DNA of 64,000 nucleotides, taken from positions 77,363,067-77,427,066 of the forward strand of contig NC_068912.1 of the NCBI RefSeq assembly GCF_023091745.1, written 5' to 3'. Source of the stretch: Budorcas taxicolor. Its lineage: Eukaryota; Chordata; Mammalia; Artiodactyla; Bovidae. The notes under the pieces were generated by a model. It searched no databases and was not told the origin of the DNA. It saw only the letters and a program-made list of their open reading frames with translations. Every line of letters begins with the position of its first letter. The first letter of the stretch is position 1. Positions 34,326 through 45,374 of the stretch are shown here, piece by piece. The position numbers were made by a program, and so were the translations under genes.

Positions 34326-34445
34326 GGTCTTCCCTGGTAGCTCAGCTGGTAAAGAATCCGCCTGTAATGCAGGAGACCCCAGTTCAATTCCTGAGTCAGG
34401 AAGATCCCCTGGAGATGGAAGAGGCTACCCACTCTAGTATTCTTG
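34326..34445 (+). mobile_element. Bov-tA SINE, 5' part
   Basis: tRNA head and first core ('cttccctggtagctcagctg', 'gcaggagaccccagttcaat') up to 'tagtattcttgg', where the next Bov-tA begins. 34071-34325 holds nothing I recognise. Confidence 0.9.
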
Positions 34446-34652
34446 GGCTTCCCTGGTGGCTCAGACAGTAAAGAATCACCTGCAATGCAGGAGACCTGGG
34501 TTTAATCCCTTGGCTGGGACGATCCCCTGGAGGAGGGCATGGCAACCTACTCCAGTATTCTTGCCTGGAGAATCCCCAAGGACTGAGGAGCCTGGCGGGT
34601 CACAGTCCATGGGGTCCCAAAGAGTTGGAAATGACTGAGTGATTAAGCACAG
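34446..34652 (+). mobile_element. Bov-tA SINE, second of a tandem pair
   Basis: Complete sense Bov-tA ('gcttccctggtggctcagac' to 'ttggaaatgactgagtgatt'), placed head-to-tail after a truncated copy. Either it inserted into the first copy with later loss, or the pair moved together. Confidence 0.92.
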
Positions 34653-35271
34653 AGACTGTGCTAAGTGCAGGCCCTGTCTAGGTCATCTAGTATAACATCC
34701 TTATGGTGTCTCAGCAAATGAATTACATCAGCACGATGGATGGTTTGATATGTAAGAGTTTTATGATCCTGCTTGACGGCCTTTGGCTGAACCTTAGATT
34801 TTCCCCCAAAGACAGTGTAGTTCTGGGGAGCAGTGAGCAACTGTCAGATTGCAGAGGAAAGATGAAGTGCTAGAGTAGCATCCTAAATTCCAGAGGAGGA
34901 ACCCCCTGCTCTGGGTTATATCCTTGTGTAAATTTCACTAGAGAGCACAAGGGAAACGGGGGCCAGAAAACCTGCTTCACTCTCCCATTCCTTCACATGC
35001 CTGCAGCTGGACCAATGCCTGTGACATCCCAGGTCACCATGGAGACAGTCCCAGGGAGGTTCACCTTCCTTCCTTCCTTTTTCTTTGTAGGAGCATCAAA
35101 TAAACCAGAGGGGAAAGGAGGCTGACCCCACTGCCATCTGATCATGTAGATGTGGTGGCAGCAAGCCCAAGATTAGAGGGAAGGGGAGAAAGAGAGGGAC
35201 AGCACAGGGGCCCTGGGTAGCAGGGATTTCTGCTTGGTGGCATCTGAAATATCTAAAAATTCCAGGGATCT
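34653..35271. other. Unassigned, single-copy-looking
   Basis: No repeat or open frame recognised. A C/T-rich run (35066-35084) precedes 'tttctttgtag', an acceptor-like motif without other support. Confidence 0.4.
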
Positions 35272-35395
35272 AAAAAAGAGTGGATATATGTATATGTTTA
35301 ACTGATACTCTTTACAGCAGAAACTAACACCATTGTAAATCAACTGTATGCCAACAAAAATTAATTAAATGAAAATAAACTTTAAAAAGTTAAAA
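35272..35395 (+). mobile_element. Ruminant L1 3'-end fragment
   Basis: 'gtggatatatgtatatgttt', 'cagcagaaactaacaccatt' and 'gtaaatcaactgtatgccaa', ending A-rich: the L1 tail. Confidence 0.85.
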
Positions 35396-35484
35396 CTTTT
35401 AGGGAATCAAGAGAACATAATTCTATGGACTATCAAGTATTCTTCCTTGGTGATATAACCAAATATTCAGCTTGCACATAAAAG

Positions 35485-36310
35485 TTTAGCTCAATTCAAC
35501 GAATGTTTAATGAACATCAGTTGAACCAGGCCCCAAGGGGATGCATCCAAATTAAGCAAAATCTCAGCCTTCCAGAAAGGAGCCAGGAGGAGTGTAACAG
35601 TTGTTAGAGAGAAGCAAACTGCAGCAGGAGTGAAGAGGGATGGAGCCAGCTAGCAAATCAGGGAAGTACGCAGAGGAGAAAAATGCGGGAGTTGTTCCTA
35701 GAAGGCTAAGAAGAATTCTAATTAGCTTTAAAAAAATAATAAATCAAAAACATTTTTATAAGAGAGATAAAATGAATAAAGGCCCAGAGTCCTGGAGGTG
35801 CCATGGGTGACAAGGAACAGAGTAATGTAGGGTGACTATACTGTAGACTAAGACAGAATATGAGAGGAAAAGACAACAGCGGGGTGGGAGATGGAGCAGG
35901 AAGTGCTGATTATGCAAAATTCAGAAGGCACTTTGGATGCTGTGCCAAGTTTTTCAGACATCTGCAAAGGCATTTAATGAAGATTTCTGTGCAAATAAGT
36001 GACATGTTCATAAACGTTTTCTTTTAACAAACTCCATTGAGGACAAATATTCATAAAGGTGAAGAAAACCTAAATCCTTCTGTTGGATTCTCAGGGTGTA
36101 AGTGGAAAGATGTAGGCCTTTGGAAGGGTGCTGGGGCAGCGATGAGGTGGAAGTGGAATATTAAGTGGCTGTAGCAAGGGAGTGAATTAGGAGGCAGCTG
36201 AAGATGAAGGCCTCAACCAGGGGAGTAGTGATGGAATTAGAAGGAAAACATGGTTTACCCAGCTGGCCCAGTCATGGAGACTCAGTGGTCCATCAGCTGA
36301 TGGATAGAGG
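35485..36310 (-). repeat. L2 relic
   Basis: Antisense L2 from 'caacgaatgtttaatgaaca' through 'ggcatttaatgaagatttct' and 'gtgacatgttcataaacg' to 'gaaggcctcaaccaggggag'. Moderately diverged, no frame. Confidence 0.7.
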
Positions 36311-36799
36311 AAGGGACTGAGAGGAGTGGTTATATAAGGAAACAGGAGAATTTCTCAGTCTGTTTGGAGAGAAATGAAAGGATCAACTCTATTCCCTCTC
36401 CCATTTATCCAGTGAAGTGAGTTGAAAAAAATTATCAATCGAACCATGAGTAAGTCATCCACATATACCCAATATTCATCACCATTCCCAGGGAAGACCA
36501 CCAGTCATTACACTAAGATGTCCCAACAGCTCTGCATCTAAATGGATGTGTGCATGCATGCATACACGTGCATAAATGTGTAACATGCAGTGTGCTACAC
36601 AAATATACCCAAGTTGCTACTTGTTTTCTCTTACCACTCAAATTGCTATTAGCTAAGGGAAGTCATTATGTATTTCCTATGTGTCTATATAAGGTGATGT
36701 GTTGAGAAAGAAAGGACCAGCTCAGGATTACGAACAGTATGGTATGTCATTCATCCAAGGGAAGCTTTAAGTTTGCCAAATTTACCCACTGAAGGTTGA
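36311..36799. other. Unassigned stretch
   Basis: Contains a short ATGC/CATA alternating stretch near 36545-36575. Otherwise nothing recognised. Confidence 0.4.
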
Positions 36800-37885
36800 C
36801 AAAAAGAGAGCACAAGCAAACCAAGACAACATTAAAAATAGTGAAAACAATTTTTTTTCAACTTAGTATTCCATGGTTCCAAAAAAATATCTGGATACTA
36901 TCAAGGAAGTAAAAAGATGGCCCAAAGAATGGGAGAAAATATTTGCAAACCATGTAGCTAATAAGAATCTAGTATCAGGAATATATAAAGGACTCTCATA
37001 ATTTAGTGATATAATGACAGCCCAGTTTTTAAAATGAGCAAAGAATTTGATAGGCATTTCTCCAAAGGAGATACATAAATGGACAATAGACATACAAAAA
37101 CAGTGTCATTAGTCATGAGGTAGATGCTTATCAAAATCACAATGGACTACCATTTCATACTCATTATAACAGCTATAATCAAAAACATGGCCAATAAGGA
37201 GTGTTAGTAAGCATGTAAATAAATCAGAACCCTCATATCATGCTGGGGCATGGAGAATATAAAATCGTGCAGCCACTTTTAGAAGGCAGTTTGGTGGTGC
37301 ATTAAAAAGCTAAACGTAGTTACCACATGGGCCAGCAATGCTACTCCTAGGTATATACCAAGAAAAGTGGTGTGTGATATGTTCACACAAAAACTTGTAC
37401 ATGAGTGTTTATAGCAGTATTATTTATACCAGCCAAAAGATAGAAACAACCCAAATGTTCATCAACCAATAAATGGATAAACAAAATACGGTGTATCCAT
37501 TCAGTGGAATATTATTCAGCTACACACACACATCGAAAAACGCAGTACTGATACATGCTACAACACAGATGAACCCTGAAAACATGAGGTTAAATGAAAG
37601 AAGCCAGACACACAAGGCCATGTATCTTACTATTCCATTTATATGAAATGTCAAAAAATATCCATAGAGACAGAAATTAGGTTGTTGGGTGCCAGGACTG
37701 AAGGAAGTGGAAAAGAGAGTTAACATCTAATGGGTGTAAGATTTCTTTGCAGGGTGATGAAAATGTTCTGAAACGATACTGCTAATAATTGTACAACTCT
37801 ATGGTGATACTTAAAGTCACTGATTTGTACACTTTAAAAGAGTGAATTTTATGGCGTGTGAAATATATCTCAATTTTCAAAAGCC
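36800..37885 (+). mobile_element. Old L1M, ORF2 3' end and 3' UTR
   Basis: Sense L1: 'caggcatttctccaaagg'-type block, 'atttataccagccaaaagat', 'gaatattattcagctacac', then the older-type tail 'gaattttatggcgtgtgaaa'/'atatctcaattttc'. The tail differs from the ruminant L1 tails here, so this is an older subfamily. Stops throughout. Confidence 0.88.
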
Positions 37886-37954
37886 ATTTGACTCCTTGAT
37901 CTAGTATTTATTTAATACTTCAGGTGTTGTTTTTTTATTTTGTTTGTTTGAAGG

Positions 37955-38661
37955 TAGTGTATCTTTCTGACTTGTTACTTTTAATATACACTATGATATA
38001 CCTAGGACTGTATATCTTTTAATGTAATCGGCATAGAATCCATTGGCCTATTGAAGTTAGAGGATTAGAGTTTTTCATCAGTTCTGGAGCCATTATTCTT
38101 CAAAACTTGCCTCTCACCCAAATTATCTCTTTCTCTGTCTGGGGCTCTAATTAGACTCTTAATAATTTATTTCACTCCCCTTTCTGTACCTACTCACTTC
38201 TTTTTCATATTTTTCATCATTCTATTTTTCCTTGCTACATACCAGTTGATTTCTTTAGATCTATTTTCCAGTTCCTTTATAAATTTTATTTATTTTGGTT
38301 GCACTGGGTCTTCATTGCTGTGTGCATGGGCTTTCTCTAGGTACAGTGAGTGAAGGCCCCTCTTTGTTGCTGTGTGTGGGTTTTTCATTGAGTGGCTTCT
38401 CTTGCTGTGGAATACAGGCCCTACAGTGTGTGGGCTTCAGTAGTTGTGACTTATGGGTTCTAGAGCACAGGCCCAGCAGTGGTGGTGTGCAAGCTTAGTT
38501 GCTCTGCAGCATGTGGGATCCTCCCTGAACCAGGGACCTAAGTCCCCTGCATTGGCAGAAGAATTCTTATCCACTGCACCACAAGGAAAGTCCATTCTAT
38601 CTTGAGCTGTACCTAATCAATGTTAAATCATCTATTAAGTATCAAATTTTATTTACTACTG
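37955..38661 (-). mobile_element. L1M fragment split by CHR SINE
   Basis: Antisense L1 ORF2/5'-side text: 'catcagttctggagccatta', 'gatttctttagatctatttt', 'ccagttc' up to 38281. It continues after the SINE with 'attctatcttgagctgtacc' and 'taatcaatgttaaatcatct'. Confidence 0.75.
38282..38593 (-). mobile_element. CHR-type SINE
   Basis: Minus-strand CHR: 'tttatttattttggttgcac', 'gtgggcttcagtagttgtga', 'gaaccagggacctaagtccc', 'ccactgcaccacaaggaaag'. Confidence 0.92.
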
Positions 38662-38669
38662 CTATCCAG

Positions 38670-38860
38670 TTGGGACTTCCCTGGTGGCTCCGTCGGTAAA
38701 GAATCTGCCTGTGATGCAGGAGACCTGGGATGGGTCAGGAGGATTCCCTGGAGTTGGAAATGGCAGTCCACTCCAGTATCTTACCTGGAAAATCTCATGG
38801 ACAGAGGAGCTTGGTGATGACGTTGCCAGAGTCAAACACAACTGAGTGACTAAACTACAA
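38670..38860 (+). mobile_element. Bov-tA SINE with 8-bp duplication
   Basis: Sense Bov-tA ('gggacttccctggtggctcc' to 'acaactgagtgactaaacta'). CTATCCAG occurs at 38662-38669 and 38861-38868. The B-box region is partly lost. Confidence 0.93.
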
Positions 38861-38895
38861 CTATCCAGGTGATGGGTGCATGCCTGCTAAGTTGC

Positions 38896-39085
38896 TTCAG
38901 TTCAGTTCAGTTCAGTCGCTCAGTCGTGTCCAACTCTTTGCGACCCCATGAATGGCAGCACGCCAGGCCTCCCTGTCCATTACCAACTCCAGGAGTTCAC
39001 TCAGACTCACGTCCATCAAGTCAGTGATGCCATCCAGCCATCTCATCCTCTGTCGTCCCCTTCTCCTCCTGCCCCCAGTCCCTCC
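38896..39085 (-). mobile_element. BovB 3' fragment B16 (~190 bp)
   Basis: Minus-strand BovB 3' terminus (three TTCAG repeats) ending at 'gcccccagtccctcc', close to the truncation points of B6 and B22. Directly followed by a Bov-tA. Confidence 0.9.
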
Positions 39086-39285
39086 GAGCTCAGTTGTGTC
39101 CAACTCTTGGAAACCCTATGGGCTGTAGCCTGCCAGGCTCCTCTGTCCATGGGATTCTCCAGGCAAGAATACTGGAGTGGGCTGCCATTTCCTCCTCCAG
39201 GGGATCTTCCCAACCCAGGGGTCAAGTCAGCGTCAAGTCTCCTGCATTAGCAGACAGGCTCTTCACCACTAGTGTCAACTGGGAA
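39086..39285 (-). mobile_element. Bov-tA SINE
   Basis: Minus-strand Bov-tA starting 'gagctcagttgtgtccaact'. The tRNA head end is eroded ('ttcaccactagtgtcaactg'). Confidence 0.88.
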
Positions 39286-39599
39286 TTCAGTCTAAAAGAG
39301 ACCATATTGTGCTTATGAATGTTCAAGCGGGTGTTTCCCCCCTTCTAATAAGCATCTAAAGTCAAAATATGCAGTTTTCCCATCTGTCCCCTCTCAGGGA
39401 ACAGACAACTATTTTCGTGTTTGTATGTGAGCAAAGCTTTCTGGCAAAGAATGAGTGAATGGCTAGTTCTAGTTTAAGATGGTATATTTAGAGCTGTGTA
39501 TCTACATCTCAAAGGATTGCAAACACCTACGGGCTTTCCCCTTCCTTCCCAGAGAAGGTCCATTTACATCAGAGAGCACATTTCTCTCTTTTTCTGCAG

Positions 39600-39640
39600 A
39601 GGGGAAGCTGGCCTCTGAGAAGCAGTTCCTATATAAGCTC
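39600..39640 (+). promoter_or_regulatory. Candidate TATA-box promoter
   Basis: TATATAAG at 39630-39637 lies in a repeat-free block, about 100 bp upstream of a strong-context ATG with a splice donor. A transcription start would be expected near 39660-39665. The same stretch can be read as a 42-bp exon (39600-39641), with an acceptor after a 'tttctctctttttctgcag' tract and a GTGAGT donor at 39642. The two readings compete. Confidence 0.4.
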
Positions 39641-39659
39641 GGTGAGTCAAGATTTCAGG

Positions 39660-39769
39660 GCTCCCCTCTTGTGTGACAAACCCCTCAGTCCATGCAGGGT
39701 GAACACCTGCCCTTATCACATCACCCCAACAGGGAAATGGAGCCTGGGAAGACAGCACTGTTGCTGGCT
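39660..39769 (+). other. Candidate first exon of an unidentified host gene
   Basis: Downstream of the TATA box, ATG at 39737 has a good Kozak context (G at -3, G at +4). It opens MEPGKTALLLA, a start resembling the beginning of a signal peptide. At 39770 the sequence is GTAAGT, a near-ideal splice donor. Read through without splicing, the frame stops nine codons later. No repeat is recognised from 39286 to 39840. I cannot find the next exon or name the gene, so this could be chance. Confidence 0.35.
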
Positions 39770-39840
39770 GTAAGTAAATATTGGTCTGATCCCTGATGCA
39801 GAAACCTGGTGTTTGCTATCAAGATGAAATAATTATTTTT

Positions 39841-40046
39841 GTTGTTTAGTCACTCGGTCATGTCCCACTCTTGCCACCCCATGGATTGTAGTCTGCCAGG
39901 CCCCTCTGTCTATGGGATTTTCCAGGCAAAAATATTGTAGTGGGGTTGCCGTTTCCTTCTTCAGGGGGTCGTCCGACCCAGGGGTCAAACCTGCATCTCC
40001 TGCATTGCAGATGGACCCTTTACTGCTGAGCCACCTGGGAAGCCCC
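39841..40046 (-). mobile_element. Bov-tA SINE
   Basis: Minus-strand Bov-tA ('ttagtcactcggtcatgtcc' to 'gccacctgggaagccccc'). Confidence 0.92.
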
Positions 40047-40165
40047 CAAACTATAAAGACATTAAAACAATCATCCCCTGAGTGGGTACAGGGTGAGAGG
40101 CTGTTTTATTTTCTGGTCATGCTTACATAAAAGTGTAGGACTTTGAGGTTCAGCTTTGTACAGGG

Positions 40166-40389
40166 GGGTTCACCTGGTGGCTCAGATAGTAAAGAATCTG
40201 CCTGTAGCGAAGGAGACACGGGTTTGATCTCTGGGTGGGAAAGATCCCTGGAGAAGGGAATGGCTACCCACTCCAGTATTCTTGCCTGGAGAATTCCATG
40301 GACAGAGGAGCCTGGCAGGCTCCAAAGAGTAGCATGGGGTGGCAAAGAGTCAAGCACGACTGAGCTACTAACACTTTCACTTTCACACT
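40166..40389 (+). mobile_element. Bov-tA SINE with 11-bp duplication
   Basis: Sense Bov-tA with the CTTTCA-type 3' tail. TTTGTACAGGG occurs exactly at 40155-40165 and 40390-40400, fixing both borders. Confidence 0.96.
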
Positions 40390-40400
40390 TTTGTACAGGG

Positions 40401-40574
40401 CTCTCCTACTCTACTCATCAGTTTGGGCTTTTTCTCCATTTTCCATCACCCTGTAAAATTGTGAAAGGGAAAATCAAGATCACTAGTTGAGTGTATATCC
40501 TCTGGGTAAAGATCACTTCACAGCTGAAGTTTCAGTTTGAGTTCCAGGTATCACTTTGTTTTTTGTTAATTAGT
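40401..40574. other. Unassigned short stretch
   Basis: Nothing recognised between the Bov-tA and the next L1. Confidence 0.4.
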
Positions 40575-41225
40575 TTTTTGTTTTTACAGCCTTATTGCTG
40601 CATATCTGCAGCACCATAAACTGCACATATTTGATCAATTTTAGCAGTTTATACTCATGAAGCCATCCCTGTAATCAAGATAAAATAGACAACGGAGGGC
40701 AACACACTCTATAGCACAGAGAACTCTACTTAATGCACCGTGGTGGTCTGAATGGGAAGGAAGTCCCAAAGGGAGGGGATATGTGTATATGTGTGACTGA
40801 TTCATTTTGTTATGCAGTAGAAACTAATACAACATTATAAAGCAACTATACTCCAATAAAAATTAATTAACAAAAACAAAGAGAGACGAAAGGAACTTTG
40901 AGAAAGGATAATGGACATCTCCATCCCCCCAAAGCTTTCCTCCTGCCCCTTTGTAGCACATCCCTCCATCTATGCGCATCCCCAGGCAGCCGCCCTCTAT
41001 CTGCACTGTCACCATCACCATAGGCTTACTTTCTATCACCATAGATTCATTTGAAGTTCCTAGACTTTTACAGAAATGAAGTCATGCTGTATGAACTCTT
41101 TTTGACCTGGCTTCTTTCACTGAGCATAATGGTGCTGAGATTAATCGATTTTGCATCCATCAACGGGTTTGCTCCTTTTTATTCTCTTTGGTCTTGGACT
41201 CCAAGTATTCTCTATTCACTTACTT
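40575..41225 (-). mobile_element. Old L1M fragment split by a ruminant L1 tail
   Basis: Antisense L1 3' region: 'ccataaactgcacatatttg' and 'gaagccatccctgtaatcaa' before the insert. After it come 'ggataatggacatctccatc', 'ggcttctttcactgagcata' and 'atccatcaacgggtttgctc'. Confidence 0.72.
40685..40904 (+). mobile_element. Ruminant L1 3' end inserted in L1M
   Basis: Sense L1 tail ('ctctatagcacagagaactc', 'gactgattcattttgttatg', 'caactatactccaataaaaa'). Edges aagataa/aggataa may be the target duplication with one mismatch. Confidence 0.85.
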
Positions 41226-42269
41226 TTTTAAAACCTTTTTTTCAGACTTGTCAATTACATTTGGTAGGAGGGTCAGCCAGAGCATCTAGTTTGCCATACT
41301 TCCAGACCCAGAAATTCCATCTTAATGTCCTGAGGAAAGAAATATCTTCTAAGACCTCTTAATGGTCATTGTGGGGGAAATGAATGAGGCATGCATAACA
41401 GAGTCACTCCAGGATTCCTATCTCCCTAAGTATTTCATTTCTTTGCTAACTTACACCAATGCATTTCTGGCATCTCAGTTTTATTTAGGAGGCATAGGGC
41501 TTTACTTAGAGAGCTACAGGAAGTTTGAGACATTCTTTATCTTCCTCCCAAATCTTCACTAACCCTTTACACTTTGCTGTAACAATTGGTATTTTTTTCA
41601 ATGTAATGTAAAGTTCAGGCAAATGCAGCTTGCCATGTATCCTTTCCCTTCCAGTTTGATTACACCTCATAATTCCTTCCCACATCAACACTCTAAATTA
41701 CAGTAGTATGTAGGGGAGATTATGGAACCATCTTTTCTCAGTTAGTGTACATTGTGCCAACAGACAGGATTCCAAGACACTAAACAAGCAAAGGACATCC
41801 CAGGAGGGGTCTCAGAAACGCCAGAAGGCAACAGAATGGCTTTAAACAGGAGCATTCCCAGGGGAGGGCAGACCTGGAATTCATCCCATACACTATTCTT
41901 CCACCAACACCCAAAAGGTTTAAGCAGATAAAATAAGGTTAAGATGAAGCATTATGGCAGCCCAGATGTGGAAAAAGAAGTCAGAAGTCATCCTATGTCA
42001 ACTTTCTTCTACTATTTCTGTGTTCACAGAGCCAGCATTTACTCTTCCTGGAAGACAGTGAATGCTTAAGGAAAAATCAACTTGAGTGACTTATTTAGGG
42101 ATAAATATCAATAGTTCAAGCACTGGAGAGACCCCCTTCTTTATGGTTGAGGTATAGACTTGTTTGCAGATGTTTACAAATGTTTGCCACATTCAATCCA
42201 AACTCAAAATAAATAATTTCATTGTTTAGTATGGGCCAGGGTAGAAGAAATTGTCAATATGGGTATTAT
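41226..42269. other. Unassigned, single-copy-looking
   Basis: AT-rich sequence without recognised repeat or gene. The frames here (up to about 100 codons at 41051-41362) start inside L1 antisense and have no motif. Confidence 0.4.
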
Positions 42270-42345
42270 GGAAACAATGGACATGGTATCAGAAACCTGG
42301 GCTTAAATCAAGCTCTGTCACTTATAAACAGTGTAGACAAGTCAC
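42270..42345 (+). repeat. MIR fragment
   Basis: 'cagaaacctgggcttaaatc' and 'gctctgtcacttataaacag' match the sense MIR core. 42346-43000 shows nothing I recognise. Confidence 0.65.
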
Positions 42346-43093
42346 TTTGGAGGGAGGGAAGAAGTGTTTCAGTTTCTGAAAGTCTGCCCTGATGACCTTA
42401 TTACTTTGCCAGTTGTTACAATCAGCAAATGAGAGAATAGAATCATTTTGAAAAGTATATGGTGGTAAATCAGTATAAGGAATAATAATTGTTTTCTCTG
42501 CCGATAATAATACTAAGAACTCAACATAATCTCTCATTTGAATGGGTGGTTTAGCATAGGAAACCAGGCAGGAAAATCTATTTGTTGCTTTTGCCAGAAC
42601 CTACTCATTGATATGGTATGTCTGAGTCATGGCCTTGCCTTTTTCTTGCCAACTTTATGACAAGCTGGAAAAGACCTCAAATCGGATAAGACAAAAAAAA
42701 TCACTAAATGTCAACCTTGTGGGCCAGATACTTTGAAGGGAAGTTTGCATGGATTGGAGCACAAAGGACATGGTTCCCCTGGTGCCAAGAGTTATTTTAG
42801 AAGACTTTCAGATGGAGGGTCACAAGCTATTTAGAGCCAGAAATCTCCAAACATAGGCAACTATCTCATCCTGACTCACAAAGATAATTTCGCACTCAAC
42901 AGTTATTCTCCCATTCTCCTGGCATATAGAGGTTACATTTTATACCTTGCATGACTCAGACGGAAAATCTTAATTATCTTAAGTCAGTCCTGACTCCATG
43001 TCCCTCTCAACATGTATTTATTGAGTATCTCTTATTAGGTTGGTACAAAAGTAATTGCAGTTTCAGATTGTGAATTTTAGATCATTATAACTA

Positions 43094-43370
43094 GGGTGTT
43101 CTTTGGAAGGAATGATGCTAAAGCTGAAACTCCAGTACTTTGGTCACCTCATGTGAAGAGTTGACTCATTGGAAAAGATGCTGATCCTGGGAGGGATTGG
43201 GGGCAGGAGGAGAAGGGAATGATAGAGGATGAGATGGCTGGATGGCATCACCAACTCAATGAACGTTAAGTTTGAGTGAACTCCAGGAGTTGGTGATGGA
43301 CAGGGAGGCCTGGAGTGCTATGATTCATGGGGTTGCAAAGAGTCGGACACGACTGAGCATCTGAACTGAA
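43094..43370 (+). mobile_element. BovB 3' fragment B17 inside mariner
   Basis: Last ~277 bp of BovB, plus strand ('gggtgttctttggaaggaat' to 'gagcatctgaactgaa'). No clear target-site duplication. Confidence 0.92.
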
Positions 43371-43479
43371 CACATCTTTATTAATCAAAATTATAGTCAA
43401 CATAGTTTTGCTAATGAAAAATAAGTTTGTTTACTCCTGTAGCATAAAAATCTGTGCTTTAGGATTTGACGAACTCTTG

Positions 43480-44348
43480 GAAAGCATTTTGTGCATCCTG
43501 CTGATCATGGAAGCATTTTCACTGCAAAAAGTTGTTGATATCCTTTGAAGAAGTAGCAGTTGGTTGGTGAGAGGTCAGATGAATATGATGGATGAGGCAA
43601 AACTTTGTAGCCAGTTCATTTCAACTTTTGAAGCACTGGTTGTGTGCTGTATGGTCAGGCATTGTTGTGGAGAACTGGACCCTTTCAGTTGACCAGTACT
43701 GGCTCCAGGCATTGCAGTTTTCAGTGAATTTCATCAATTTGCTGAGGATACTTCTCAGGTGTAATGGTTTCACCAGGCTTAAAAAAGCTATAGTAGATCA
43801 GATGAGCAGTAGACCATCGAACAGTGACCACGACCTTCTTTTGGTAAAATTTGGTTTTAGAAAGTGCTTTGGAGCTTCTTCTTGATCCAACCACTGAACT
43901 GGTCATTGCCAGTTGTTGTAGAAACTGTAGAAAATCTACTTTTCATAGCATATTATAATCCAATTGGGAAATGATTCATTTGTTGTTGCATAGAGTGAGA
44001 GAAGACCACACTTCAAGATGAGGCATTTTTGATTTTCAGTTAGCTCAAGAGACACTCTCTTATCAAGCTTTTTCACCTTTATGATTTGCTTCAAATGACA
44101 AATGATTGTAGAATGGTCAACCTTGAGTTCTTTGGCAATGTCTCATGTAGTTATAAGATCAGCTTCAATGATCCTCTCATTTGGTCATTGTCAACTTCCA
44201 ATGGCCAGCCACTGCACTCCTCATCTTCAAGACTGTCATCTCCTTTGCAAAACCTCTTGAACCCCCACTGCACTGTATGTTCATTAGCAGTTCTTGGGCC
44301 AAATGCATTGTTCATATTGAGAGTTGTCTTTGCTGCTTTATGACCCAT
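43480..44348 (-). pseudogene. Mariner transposase pseudogene
   Basis: Cut-and-paste transposase of the Hsmar1 type. The N-terminal DNA-binding part is 44151-44348 (NNAFGPRTANEHTVQW, then RFCKGDDSLEDEE, including the helix-turn-helix region). A catalytic-domain piece is 43721-43906 (PGETITPEKYPQQIDE). Of the DD34D triad, the first aspartate is lost (the CDEKW block reads CYEK followed by a stop, about 43945). The second reads LHNNA where HDNA is expected (about 43680), and the third survives (SSDLSPTN, about 43590). Frame breaks separate the pieces. It cannot transpose DNA. Confidence 0.9.
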
Positions 44349-44573
44349 TTTGAATTCAAATAAGAAAATTGCTCGTTTGCTTTTTGTCTAACAGCATTTC
44401 CATAGTTTTAATAAACAGCAAATAATAAGTCATTAGCAAAAAAAATAAAATGAGAAATGCACATTACAATTATGTATAGTATAACCACATTTATTTAAAA
44501 TGTATTCCAATATCAAACAGCATCCAATTTCAACAATGCAAAAGCCTCAATTACTTTTACACCAACCTAACAT

Positions 44574-45159
44574 TTTTTGGGCTCCAAAATCACTGCAGAT
44601 GGTGATTGCAGCCATGAAATTAAAAGACGCTTACTCCTTAGAAGGAAAGTTATGACCAACCTAGATAACATATTAAAAAGCAGAGACATTATGTTGCCAA
44701 CAAAGGTCCGTCTAGTCAAGGCTATGGTTTTTCCAGTGATCATGTATGGATGTGAGAGTTGGACTGTGAAGAAAGGTGAGCACCAAAGAATTGATGCTTT
44801 TGAACTGTGGTGTTGGAGAAGACTCTTGAGAGTCCCTTGGACTGCAAGGAGATCCAACCAGTCCATCCTAAAGGAGATCAACTCTGGGTGTTCTTTGGAA
44901 GGAATGATGCTAAAGCTGAAATTCCAATAATTTGGTCACCTCATGTGAAGAGTTGACTCATTGGAAAAGACTCTGATGCTGGGAGGGATTGGGGGCAGGA
45001 GGATCCCAACCGAGGATGAGATGGCTGGATGGCATCACCAACTCAATGGACGTAAGTTTGGGTAAGCTCTGGGACTTGGTGATGGACAGGGAGGCCTGGC
45101 GTGCTGCGAGTCATGGGGTCGCAAAGAGTCAGACACGACTGAGCGAGTGAACTGAACTG
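44574..45159 (+). mobile_element. BovB fragment B18 at the mariner edge
   Basis: Plus-strand BovB from 'ttttttgggctccaaaatca' to the 3' end. AACAT at 44569-44573 and 45160-45164 is a likely short duplication that includes the last two bases of the mariner. The open piece 44577-44930 encodes 117 codons of the C-terminal region. Confidence 0.9.
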
Positions 45160-45374
45160 AACATATGTCAGACATTACTTGAGATTCTGGGGAATCATCA
45201 GTGAACAAAACACAGCCCCTCCCCTCAGACCATAGGGTAGGTAGATAGTAAACAAATAAAAATATATAATGTATCATATGCAAAGAAGTACTTTAAATGA
45301 AATTGAAGGAGAATAAGAGTTCAAAGAAAGTCATAGATGGTAAGGTTTTAAAGTAGAGCAGAGTTTCTTTTAGA

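Larger units (their letters stand above)
43035..44570 (-). mobile_element. Hsmar1-like mariner transposon
   Basis: Left terminal repeat starts TTAGGTTGGTACAAAAGTAA at 43035 after a TA (43033-43034). The right end closes with the complementary 'ttacttttacaccaacctaa' at 44570. Without B17 the element is about 1.26 kb, the usual size for this group. It is oriented with the transposase on the minus strand and inserted in L2. The right-hand TA is obscured by B18, which landed at the terminal repeat edge. Confidence 0.92.

Noticed and set aside
35066..35095. Splice acceptor-like tract before 'ttctttgtag'
   Set aside because: No open frame, donor or conservation evidence nearby.
43035..44570. Possible domesticated transposase gene (SETMAR-like)
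   Set aside because: Stops, frameshifts, a BovB insertion and loss of two catalytic residues; no SET-domain exon nearby.
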